64,000 nt of DNA from DASRJW01 sp964567755. GTDB lineage: Bacteria > Krumholzibacteriota > Krumholzibacteriia > G020349025. The notes beneath the pieces are model-generated. The model made no database searches. It saw nothing but the letters and a program-made list of their open reading frames with translations, and was not told the DNA's origin. A program made the translations under genes and the position numbers. How positions within the stretch are numbered: the stretch's first letter is position 1; each line of letters opens with the position of its first letter. The stretch is taken from positions 62,001-126,000 of the forward strand of contig CAZMNW010000037.1 of assembly GCA_964567755.1 (NCBI GenBank), given 5' to 3'. Shown piece by piece: positions 8,235 through 15,252 of this stretch.

Positions 8235-9321
8235 GGCGAGCATTGACGCGCTGCCGAGCGCGTGCGCCGACGCGTACATCCGCGACACTCCCAAAGTCGA
8301 GCTGCACGTCCACCTCGAGGGTGCGGTGCGTCCGCAACGCTTCCTCTCCATCTGCCGGCGGCATGCGCTGCATCGCGAATTCGACAGCCCCGACGACTTG
8401 GCCTGGCTGTTCCGCCACACGGATCTCCCCGAGTTCCTCGACCACTTCCGTTTCGTCGTCACTTGCTTGCGCGACACCCAAGACGTGCACGACATCGCGT
8501 GCGACCTCTTCCGAGAGCTCGCGGCGCAGAACGTGCTCTACGCCGAGGTCCTGTTCTCGGCGGGAATCTTTCTCCGCATGGGCATGCCGTGGAATGAGCT
8601 GCTGGCCGCGGTGACCGCGGCCGAAGCCACGGTCCTCGAGCCCCGCCGGCGCGGTGCGTTGCTGCCGCGCTACAACTTGGTGATCGATCTGGTGCGCAAC
8701 TTCGGGCCGGAGTTCGCTGCCCAGCAGGTGGAGGCGTTGGGGAAGATCGCGCATCCGCGCGTGGTTGGCGTGCACTTGGGAGGCGACGAACTCGCCCATC
8801 CGGCGCGATTGTTCGCCACGGCGTACGCGGAGGCGCGTGCCGCCGGCCTCGGCGCGGCAGCACATGCGGGCGAGGGCGACGGTGCTGCGAGTGTGCGCGA
8901 CGCGTTGGAGTTCTTGCAGGTGTCGCGCATCGGTCACGGCATTCGCTGTCTCGAGGATGCGGCCGTCGTCCGCGAGCTACTCGAACGGGGAACGACGCTC
9001 GAGGTCTGTCCGACCAGCAACGTGCGTACTCGCGTCGTCGCGGACCTCGCCCTGCACCCGCTCCCCGAGCTCCTGCGGCGCGGGCTCTCGGTCAGCTTGG
9101 GTGCGGACGATCCGAGTTATTTCGACACCGATCTCACCCATGAAATGCTCGTCGCGCACCGCGACCTCGGGCTCGATCTCGCACGCATCGATGCGATGAC
9201 CGATGCAGGCATGATGGCCGCGTTCCTGCCGGCGGAGCAAAAGGCAGCCGCCCTGTTGCGCTTGCGTGCCGAGCGCGCTCGGCTCCAGCAGAGCCTCAGA
9301 TCCCGAGCAACAGAATCTTGA
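8215..9321 (+). CDS. adenosine/adenine deaminase family protein
   Basis: A 368-residue amidohydrolase of the adenosine deaminase family. Zinc ligands lie in HVHLEGA and in HAGEGD (the latter also holding the catalytic Glu), with RIGHGIRC further on and the Asp pair in SLGADDPSYF. The CPTSNVRT motif is closer to the adenine/aminodeoxyfutalosine-type branch than to eukaryotic-like ADA, which has a CP-W/Y-S variant, so the exact purine substrate is open. It overlaps the end of pepA by 20 bases and is probably made from the same transcript, suggesting peptide and purine salvage together. Confidence 0.85.
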   Translation: MAAGEPEASIDALPSACADAYIRDTPKVELHVHLEGAVRPQRFLSICRRHALHREFDSPDDLAWLFRHTDLPEFLDHFRFVVTCLRDTQDVHDIACDLFRELAAQNVLYAEVLFSAGIFLRMGMPWNELLAAVTAAEATVLEPRRRGALLPRYNLVIDLVRNFGPEFAAQQVEALGKIAHPRVVGVHLGGDELAHPARLFATAYAEARAAGLGAAAHAGEGDGAASVRDALEFLQVSRIGHGIRCLEDAAVVRELLERGTTLEVCPTSNVRTRVVADLALHPLPELLRRGLSVSLGADDPSYFDTDLTHEMLVAHRDLGLDLARIDAMTDAGMMAAFLPAEQKAAALLRLRAERARLQQSLRSRATES

Positions 9322-9793
9322 TGAGAAGTCCAATGCCGCCTAGAAGGGCGCCGGTCGCAGCGACGGCGCTCGGGATTCCCATGTGTACGCCGGCCGTGGG
9401 CGGGGTGAGCGCGTCCATCTCGCCGGGTGTGACCTCTGCCACGTCGGTGGGTTGGGAGCGATCGAAGAGGGCTTTGGCCGTCGAGTCGTCCCACACGGTC
9501 GCAGGCGGTGAGGCGTGCCCGTGCCGATCGAGAACCGCCAGGTCGATGCGGCGCGATCGCGTATTCAAGAACAACGCCAGATCGCGGTCGTAATTCATTG
9601 TCAAAGAAGAGGCTGCAAACCTGTCCTTTGGGCTTTTCACCGCCCGAAATGGCAGGGGACGTAAGGTCGAAGTCGCCAACACTGCCGGGGCGGTCGCGGG
9701 GGGTGTTATTTCCGCCAACACGCTGCCCGGCCACGAGACGGCAAGAAACGGGGCAACGAGCGCGTGTCGCGCGTGTGCGATGCGGCGCACCAT
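9296..9793 (-). CDS. predicted exported small protein with C-terminal membrane helix
   Basis: A 165-residue frame on the minus strand whose 3' end overlaps the deaminase gene by 26 bases. The N-terminus (MVRRIAH, then a hydrophobic stretch to SVLA) looks like a signal peptide. The C-terminus is a single hydrophobic helix (ATGALLGGIGLLIKILLLGI). GAGG lies 4 bases upstream of the ATG at 9793. An internal ATG at 9598 would give a 100-residue version without the signal. No family recognised. Confidence that it is a real gene is moderate. Confidence 0.5.
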   Translation of the reverse strand: MVRRIAHARHALVAPFLAVSWPGSVLAEITPPATAPAVLATSTLRPLPFRAVKSPKDRFAASSLTMNYDRDLALFLNTRSRRIDLAVLDRHGHASPPATVWDDSTAKALFDRSQPTDVAEVTPGEMDALTPPTAGVHMGIPSAVAATGALLGGIGLLIKILLLGI

Positions 9794-10047
9794 TTCGCCT
9801 CAACCCTTCCTCGGCACGAGGTCGGATCGTGTCCGAAGCACTCGGCGAGCGTGGCGGTGGTACACGATCGCGAGCCCCGGTATCGTATCAACAGCCCTCG
9901 GAGAGCGCCAGTGGCCTTCCTTGCCGCTTCCGCCTCCTCGTGCTATGCAGATCCAAGGCCATGGGAGGCGCAAGCCCCCCGCCTGATTCGAGAATTCCGT
10001 GCCGGCGCAGGACGGAGTTGGGCCCCACTTGATGGCGAAGGGCGGGC

Positions 10048-10767
10048 ATGCAAAGCAAGCTGTGGTTCGTAGCAGCGGCGCTCGCGATTCTCTCCTGCGG
10101 GGGACACCGCACCGCTCTCGAGCACCCGCTCACCAACGAGCTCGACCCCGCCTTCGGCCAGCGGCCGTTGCGAACGCTGGCGGCATTGCCCTTCGCCACC
10201 GATGTCTCCGAGGACGAGGACCCCGATCAGATCGCGGCCGGGATGGTGGGCGCCAAGTTCTACCCGGCGCTCGATGCCGCGACCCAGTACACATTGCTGA
10301 GCGCGAGCGAGGTCGGGCGGGCGCTCGAACAAGCGGGTCTTTCGGCGAGTCTGGGCGTCTTCTATGCCGATTGGATCTCGGATCAAGAAGACGTCGACTC
10401 GGAGTTCGTGCAACGAGTCGCGTCTCTGCTCAAAGTGGATGCGGTCGTGGGTGGAGCCGTGGATCTATGGCATCAGGATGAGGTCGACATGATGGAAACG
10501 GGGGCGGCACGAACGCATGTCGGACTCTTGATTGGACTCTTCGATGGCGTGACCGGTCAGAGATTGTGGCTGGGCCGTGATTCCCAGTTCAGGGATGGTC
10601 TGCGCTACTCGGGACCAAGCGAGGAGAATGTCGCCGAGCTGGAACGTCAGTTGGAGCGGACGAACAAACGCACGCTCGGGGGCGTGTACGCGCCGCCGGA
10701 CTTCGCGCAAGTCCTGGACGCCGCGGTCGTGTCACTCGTCGCCGCGTTTCCACAGAGCGGGCACTGA
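10048..10767 (+). CDS. lipoprotein, CsgG/DUF799-like
   Basis: A 239-residue lipoprotein: the signal MQSKLWFVAAALAILSC ends in a lipobox with Cys17. The mature part has the layout of periplasmic CsgG/LpoB/GNA1162-like proteins: LAALPFATD near the start, a Ser-rich LLSASEVGRAL segment, LLKVDAVVGGAVDLW, then LLIGLFDGVTGQRLWLG. This family often accompanies envelope-assembly machines. tadA follows after a short gap on the same strand. Function not assignable further. Confidence 0.75.
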   Translation: MQSKLWFVAAALAILSCGGHRTALEHPLTNELDPAFGQRPLRTLAALPFATDVSEDEDPDQIAAGMVGAKFYPALDAATQYTLLSASEVGRALEQAGLSASLGVFYADWISDQEDVDSEFVQRVASLLKVDAVVGGAVDLWHQDEVDMMETGAARTHVGLLIGLFDGVTGQRLWLGRDSQFRDGLRYSGPSEENVAELERQLERTNKRTLGGVYAPPDFAQVLDAAVVSLVAAFPQSGH

Positions 10768-10795
10768 AGGGCCTTGGGTTCGGGAAGGCGCGCCG

Positions 10796-11299
10796 TTGCA
10801 CGATCATGAGCATTGGATGCGCGTGGCATTGGACGAGGCCATGCGCGGTGCCGAAGACGGCGAGGTTCCCGTCGGTGCCGTCGTGGTGCGTGACAACCGG
10901 ATTCTCGGACGCGGTCACAACCGGACAGAGGCGACGCACGATCCGACGGCGCACGCGGAGATCCTCGCCATCGGGGCCGCAGGCGAAGCGCTCGGGGACT
11001 GGCGTTTGACAGGTGCCGAGCTGTACGTCACCCTGGAACCTTGCGCCATGTGCGCCGGCGCCATTCAGCTCGGACGGCTGCGTCGCGTTGTGTTCGGACC
11101 CCGTGACCCGAAATTCGGCGGATGTGTGTCGGTTCTGAACGTGCTCGACCAGGCGCGATTGAATCACCAAGTCGAACACGTGGAGGGCATTCTCGCCGAG
11201 GAGAGTCGCTTCGTTCTGCGACGCTTCTTCCGCGAGCTGCGCCGGCAAGGCCGCGAGGTGGCGGCGCCGGATCCTTTTCCCGACGACACCGCACCTTGA
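10796..11299 (+). CDS. tadA: tRNA-specific adenosine deaminase
   Basis: A 167-residue cytidine-deaminase-fold enzyme. The zinc site is TAHAEILAI (His plus the proton-shuttling Glu) and EPCAMCAGAIQLGR. It converts A34 to inosine in tRNA-Arg(ACG), which is itself encoded at 5607. I choose the TTG at 10796 because GGAAGG lies about 8 bases upstream and the resulting MHDHEHWMRVALDEAM matches family N-termini. The longer frame upstream overlaps the lipoprotein gene and is not conserved-looking. Confidence 0.92.
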   Translation: MHDHEHWMRVALDEAMRGAEDGEVPVGAVVVRDNRILGRGHNRTEATHDPTAHAEILAIGAAGEALGDWRLTGAELYVTLEPCAMCAGAIQLGRLRRVVFGPRDPKFGGCVSVLNVLDQARLNHQVEHVEGILAEESRFVLRRFFRELRRQGREVAAPDPFPDDTAP

Positions 11300-11358
11300 C
11301 GAACGCCATGAGGTCACGCGACGGCTCGCCGTTCGTGGGTTGGAGCGCGACGACAACC

Positions 11359-11448
11359 GGAGAGATGCGAGAGCGGCTTAATCGGCACGGTTGGAAACCG
11401 TGTGTGCGGGTAACCGCACCGAGGGTTCGAATCCCTCTCTCTCCGCCA
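11359..11448 (+). tRNA. tRNA-Ser(GGA)
   Basis: Class II tRNA with acceptor GGAGAGA/TCTCTCC identical to the tRNA-Ser at 5471, anticodon stem CACGG/CCGTG and loop TTGGAAA with anticodon GGA at 11393-11395, a variable arm, and an encoded CCA. Reads UCC/UCU. Confidence 0.95.
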
Positions 11449-11453
11449 GACAC

Positions 11454-11482
11454 GGCCCTGCCATGCACGGCAGGGCCTTTTT
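11454..11482 (+). terminator. intrinsic terminator after tRNA-Ser
   Basis: Stem GGCCCTGCC (11454-11462) and GGCAGGGCC (11469-11477), loop ATGCAC, followed by five T. It begins 6 bases after the tRNA CCA. Confidence 0.85.
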
Positions 11483-11567
11483 CTCGACTGCGCGCGGCGG
11501 CACGTTGTGACTTGAGACCCGTCGGCCAGCGCGAACTGCGTGCAGCGCCAGCGAATGGAGGCCGTGC

Positions 11568-11912
11568 TTGGAAGTGACATGTAGCACCGAGCCGACCTGG
11601 AAGGGCACCTTGGCAGTTCTCGTCGGGCACTTGGACCTGGACGGGTCGACGCAGGCTCGTGACGCAGTGCTGCCGTGGATCGTTCCGGAGTCACCCTCTT
11701 TGCTCCTCGATCTGCGCGGTGTCGACTGGATGAGCAGCGCCGGCGTGCGAGTTTTGATGCAGTTCCTGGCACGAGTCCAGGGGCATCATGGCCGGCTTGC
11801 CATCGTCGGCTGTGCGCCGCGCGTGCGCTCCATCCTCCAGATCTGCGGACTCGAGGCGGTGTTCGCCCTTTGCGGCAGCGAGGACGAGGCGCGCGAGCAG
11901 CTGATGCGGTAG
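11568..11912 (+). CDS. STAS-domain protein (anti-sigma factor antagonist-like)
   Basis: A 114-residue stand-alone STAS domain. VLVGHLDLDGS forms the first strands and LRGVDWMSSAGVRVL the phosphorylatable Ser loop, followed by GRLAIVGCAPRVRSIL and LEAVFALC. In RsbV/SpoIIAA-type partner switches, the unphosphorylated protein sequesters an RsbW-like kinase. An RsbW-like protein and another STAS protein lie at 18290-18987. Start is a TTG at 11568 with GGAGG at 6-base spacing. It is the first gene before the ECF sigma operon but is separated from it by about 275 bases. Confidence 0.85.
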   Translation: MEVTCSTEPTWKGTLAVLVGHLDLDGSTQARDAVLPWIVPESPSLLLDLRGVDWMSSAGVRVLMQFLARVQGHHGRLAIVGCAPRVRSILQICGLEAVFALCGSEDEAREQLMR

Positions 11913-12023
11913 ATCTACGTAGTTTTACTGATTTTTAACTTCACAGCTCGCGTGGCTCTGGCCTCACACGACTCCAGTGATACAGGTCCTGAGTCCGTAG
12001 AGCCTTCCCGCTCACCATGCGGC

Positions 12024-12040
12024 TTTTGGCTGCGCCAAAA
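12024..12040. promoter_or_regulatory. palindrome upstream of the sigma factor gene
   Basis: Perfect inverted repeat TTTTGGC-TGC-GCCAAAA followed closely by the AT-rich TGATATAGC, which resembles a -10 element. It lies in the 275-base gap between the STAS gene and the sigma gene. It could be an operator or part of a small hairpin; the sequence alone does not decide. Confidence 0.3.
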
Positions 12041-12187
12041 TGTGATATAGCTTATCCATCGTCAGACTCGATCAGCTTGCGAGCACACCCGCACAGCGCC
12101 TGAACGGACTTGGGCCTCGAGATTTCGGACTTTCGCCGGCGATCCTGGTGTGACCACGAGCTGTTGGATCCACGGAGGCGTTCCCGC

Positions 12188-12778
12188 GTGTCAGTGCCCC
12201 GGCGAGACCAACCTTCCGGCCGCTCCCCAGTAATTCAGTCGATGGCGGACGACAGTGCCCTGGTGGCGAAGGCGCTCGGTGGGGACCGCCACAGCTTCGA
12301 GCTCTTGGTGGACAAGTATTACAAGGTCCTGTTCAACGGGGCGCTGCGCATGGTCAACGACCGGGAAGACGCACGCGATATCGCGCAGAACACGTTCTTG
12401 AAAGCCTATGCGAAGCTGCACACGTTCAAGCTGGATCAAAAGTTCTTCAGTTGGATCTACCGGATCATGTTTCACGAGTCCTTGAATCTCCTGAACCGCA
12501 GAAAGCCATGCGTGGAACTCGATCCGGCCATGGCAGAGCCCAGCAGCAATCCCGAGGAAACCTGTGCCGAGAACGAGTTGAGTGGGGCGATCTCGGGCGC
12601 CCTGCAGCGACTTTCGCACGACTATCGTCTCGTCGTCGTCCTGCGTCATTTTCTGGGCTTGTCCTACGACGAGATGAGCGAAATCCTCGACATTCCCGAA
12701 AAAACGGTGAAATCGCGCCTGTACACGGCGCGGCGGCAGCTGAGCGTGCTGCTCGTTGACCGGAGAGCAACGACATGA
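12188..12778 (+). CDS. ECF RNA polymerase sigma factor
   Basis: A 196-residue ECF (sigma-70 group 4) factor. Region 2 is visible as HSFELLVDKYYKVLFNGA and DARDIAQNTFLKAY with FSWIYRI. Region 4 is LSHDYRLVVVLRHFLGLSY with the helix-turn-helix IPEKTVKSRLYTARRQL. I choose GTG 12188 because GGAGG lies 9 bases upstream. ATG 12242 gives a shorter, equally family-like protein but lacks a ribosome binding site. It overlaps the anti-sigma gene by ATGA, typical of sigma/anti-sigma pairs. Target promoters cannot be inferred. Confidence 0.92.
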   Translation: MSVPRRDQPSGRSPVIQSMADDSALVAKALGGDRHSFELLVDKYYKVLFNGALRMVNDREDARDIAQNTFLKAYAKLHTFKLDQKFFSWIYRIMFHESLNLLNRRKPCVELDPAMAEPSSNPEETCAENELSGAISGALQRLSHDYRLVVVLRHFLGLSYDEMSEILDIPEKTVKSRLYTARRQLSVLLVDRRATT

Positions 12779-13554
12779 ACAAGCCCCTCGACGAAGACTT
12801 GATGCAGCGCGTGCTGGACGGGGCGGCGACCTCCGACGAAGCCACGCGCTTGCGCGAGTTCGTGGCAAGCGACGCCGATGCGCGGGCACGTTTCACGGAG
12901 ATGCAGCGTCTTTTTGCCATGCTCGACGGTGTCAAAGCCATGGAGCCGCCGCCTGCGTTCAAGGACGGTCTCATTCGCATCTTGCGGCAGCAGACTCGTG
13001 ATCGCACGGCGGGTGTGCGGGGCGGGCTCAGGGCTGCGTTCGACGCCATCCGTATCCGGCTCACTCCGCGCACGGCCTATGTGTTTGCCGCCGGTGCCAT
13101 CGCAGGCGTGGCGTTTTTCGCCGTTCTCGACGACCAACTGCCCGCGCGCCTGGATGGCGGCGCCCCCGGCGCGATGCTGCCGCTCAGTCGTTTCGAAGGC
13201 GCCCGAATCGTCGATTCCGTCGATCTGGTGGCGGCTGGATTCACCGGCGCCGTGCGCACACGCGTGGTCGAAGGCGGCATCCTGGCGGAGATCGATTGCC
13301 GGTCGGCCGAAAGCGCCACGGTCATCGTCGAGTTCGATGGCAACGCTCTGCCGGTTCTGGGTTTCGAGCAAGGCGGGGCGATGGGGGCGGCGGCGCTCGA
13401 GCCGGGTCGGATCCGGATCGAGCATCGCGGCACCAATCAGTATCGAGTCGTGTTCGGCCCGAGCGCGACCGAGGTTTCGAGTCTGAATGTGAAGGTGCTC
13501 GTCGGCGGGTCCACCCTGGAGAGGGTGGTCAGGACGGTTCCAGCGGATCTCTGA
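12775..13554 (+). CDS. membrane anti-sigma factor-like protein
   Basis: A 259-residue protein: a helical N-terminal cytosolic region of about 95 residues beginning PLDEDLMQRVLDGAATSDE, one transmembrane helix (AYVFAAGAIAGVAFFAVL), then an extracytoplasmic beta-rich domain of about 150 residues. This is the layout of ECF anti-sigma factors. The zinc-binding HxxxCxxC of the ZAS class is absent, so it would be a zinc-less type. ATGA overlap with the sigma gene supports the pairing. The outer domain could sense an envelope signal (inference). Confidence 0.8.
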   Translation: MNKPLDEDLMQRVLDGAATSDEATRLREFVASDADARARFTEMQRLFAMLDGVKAMEPPPAFKDGLIRILRQQTRDRTAGVRGGLRAAFDAIRIRLTPRTAYVFAAGAIAGVAFFAVLDDQLPARLDGGAPGAMLPLSRFEGARIVDSVDLVAAGFTGAVRTRVVEGGILAEIDCRSAESATVIVEFDGNALPVLGFEQGGAMGAAALEPGRIRIEHRGTNQYRVVFGPSATEVSSLNVKVLVGGSTLERVVRTVPADL

Positions 13555-13585
13555 GATTCGCCCGCCAACATTGAGGAGGTCCGTG

Positions 13586-15007
13586 ATGTATTTACGATCG
13601 AAAGAACCAACACTCTCCCGGAGGAGGACGAACATGGCGAGGAAAACACTATTCGGCGTGGCTGCCGTCGCGATCGTCGTGGTCGGCATCCTGGCCATCC
13701 GCGGCCTGCCGCCATCCGAAGACGGCGCCCAAGGCACCATCCAGGCCGCCAAGCAGCATCGCAGCGACCAGATCCAGAGCGAGGACGTCGTCCTCCAGAA
13801 CCCGGACATCCAGAATCTGGTCCAAACCGACTTCTTCCACCGCCTGGTGACCGACAAAGCCTTCCAGAAGCTGGTGGCCGAAGGCGAACTGGCGGCGCTG
13901 ACAGAAAAGAACACGATCGATCTTGCACAGCTGAGCCAAGCGCTAGGACAGAGTGAAGTCCGCGACGCCGTGGCCAAGGGCGATGTGGCGCGTGCGATCG
14001 AAGAAGTCAACAGGGTCTACTCCTCCGACAGCCGGGCCGAGGTCGTGGGGCTGCAAGCATTGCTGGCGAGTGCGCTGGGCAGAGACATATTCCGCGACGC
14101 TGTCGCGCGCAACGACATCGATCTCGCCGTGAAGGAGTTGCAGAGCATTGGCTTGTCGCGAAAAGAACTCGCGCGCGCAGGTTTCACCCGGGAAGAGCTG
14201 GACAAGGCGAAACTCACGCGCGAGGAGCTGGAAAAAACCGGCATCGCCAAGGAAGAGTTGGACCGGGTGTTTTTCACGCGTGAGGATCTCGAGAGAGCCG
14301 GAATTCAAAAGGAAGAGATCGGAAGGATCCAGTGGACGCGTGAAGACCTGGAGAGAATGGGATTGCGCAAGGAAGAGCTGGATCGGTTGAACGTTGCACG
14401 TGTCGAGCAGGGCAAAACAAACCTAAGCAAGGAAGATCTAGAGAAGAACATGTTCACCCGTGAACAGCTGGAAATGGCTGGCTGGAGCAAGGAGCAGCTG
14501 GACAAGCTCACGATCGCGAGAACACAGCTCGACAAGCGTGGGATCGCCAAGGAACAGCTGGATCAGGTCAAAATGAACCGTGACGAACTCGAGAGGCTTG
14601 GAATCGACAAGCAAGAACTCGACAAGGTCCTGCTCAAGAGGGACGATCTGCAGATGGGCGAGCTGGCCCGTGGCGAGTTGAAGACGACGGTTAGTGATGT
14701 GATGAAGAACGAGGCCTTCCGGGAAGCCGTCGAGCGCAACGACGCGGATCGGGTCAAGTTGGAACTCGATCGCTTGATGACCGCGAAAGAGGAACTCGCT
14801 CGCGAGGAGATCGGGAAGTCCCAAGTGTTGCGCGGCATCATCGAGCGCCAGGATCTCGAGTCCCTGTCCGTGCTGGCGAGCGCCGACCTGGCACGCGCGG
14901 CCGATGTGGCGGGGTTTGCGGCACTGCTGCACAGTGAGCAGTTCAAGACCGACATGGAACGCAGCGACACCAGTCGCTACGGGATGAATCGCGTCGATCG
15001 CGATTGA
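13586..15007 (+). CDS. membrane-anchored tandem decapeptide-repeat protein
   Basis: A 473-residue protein with an N-terminal transmembrane anchor (about residues 22-40) and a highly charged exterior. From 14153 to 14692 (about residues 190-369) there are about 18 contiguous 10-residue units of the form hydrophobic-T/x-R/K-E-E/D-L-E/D-K/R-x-x. Odd units mostly end in Gly (FTREELEKAG type) and even units do not (IAKEELDRV type), so the true period is about 20 residues. Flanking segments such as FRDAVARNDIDLAVKEL and FREAVERNDADRVKLEL are related to each other and bracket the array. ATGs at 13586 and 13634 each have a strong Shine-Dalgarno. The gene follows the anti-sigma gene by 31 bases. No known family recognised; probably helical. 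Confidence 0.8.
   Translation: MYLRSKEPTLSRRRTNMARKTLFGVAAVAIVVVGILAIRGLPPSEDGAQGTIQAAKQHRSDQIQSEDVVLQNPDIQNLVQTDFFHRLVTDKAFQKLVAEGELAALTEKNTIDLAQLSQALGQSEVRDAVAKGDVARAIEEVNRVYSSDSRAEVVGLQALLASALGRDIFRDAVARNDIDLAVKELQSIGLSRKELARAGFTREELDKAKLTREELEKTGIAKEELDRVFFTREDLERAGIQKEEIGRIQWTREDLERMGLRKEELDRLNVARVEQGKTNLSKEDLEKNMFTREQLEMAGWSKEQLDKLTIARTQLDKRGIAKEQLDQVKMNRDELERLGIDKQELDKVLLKRDDLQMGELARGELKTTVSDVMKNEAFREAVERNDADRVKLELDRLMTAKEELAREEIGKSQVLRGIIERQDLESLSVLASADLARAADVAGFAALLHSEQFKTDMERSDTSRYGMNRVDRD
14153..14692 (+). repeat. 30-bp-period coding repeat (about 18 decapeptide units)
   Basis: Tandem array in frame with no indels: 18 units of 30 bases whose DNA has diverged while the ten-residue pattern (Leu at position 6, large hydrophobic at position 1) is kept. 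Unit 9 (VARVEQGKTN) and unit 17 are the most degenerate. The divergence implies an old, selected array rather than a recent slippage expansion. Confidence 0.85.
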
Positions 15008-15148
15008 ATCCGAGGGCCGGGCGGGTCACCCCCCTCCAGGCGAGTTCGCGGAGCCGAAGCAGCCCTTGGCTTCACGAAGCGACCGCCCGGCCTGACTCGA
15101 GGGCTCGGTGCAAGAACGCACCTCGCCGCGCCGAGCGCCTCGAAGCGA

Positions 15149-15182
15149 GCAAGGAGATGCCGTGCGAGCGGCGTCTCCTTGC
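15149..15182. terminator. 13-bp hairpin downstream of the repeat protein
   Basis: GCAAGGAGATGCC (15149-15161) pairs with GGCGTCTCCTTGC (15170-15182) with one G-U wobble and an 8-base loop, about 140 bases after the repeat-protein stop. Only three T follow, so it may be an imperfect terminator or an RNA element. The stem contains an AAGGAG sequence that could resemble a sequestered Shine-Dalgarno, but no start codon fits after it. Confidence 0.45.
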
Positions 15183-15252
15183 TGCGTTTGTCCGGGCATG
15201 ATCAGGTACGCGTGGTTTCGGGACGCTGACGGAGCGAACCAGGGGGGATCGA

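Noticed and set aside
14153..14692. Recent DNA minisatellite or CRISPR-like repeat
   Set aside because: Units are conserved at protein level only; DNA identity between units is low.
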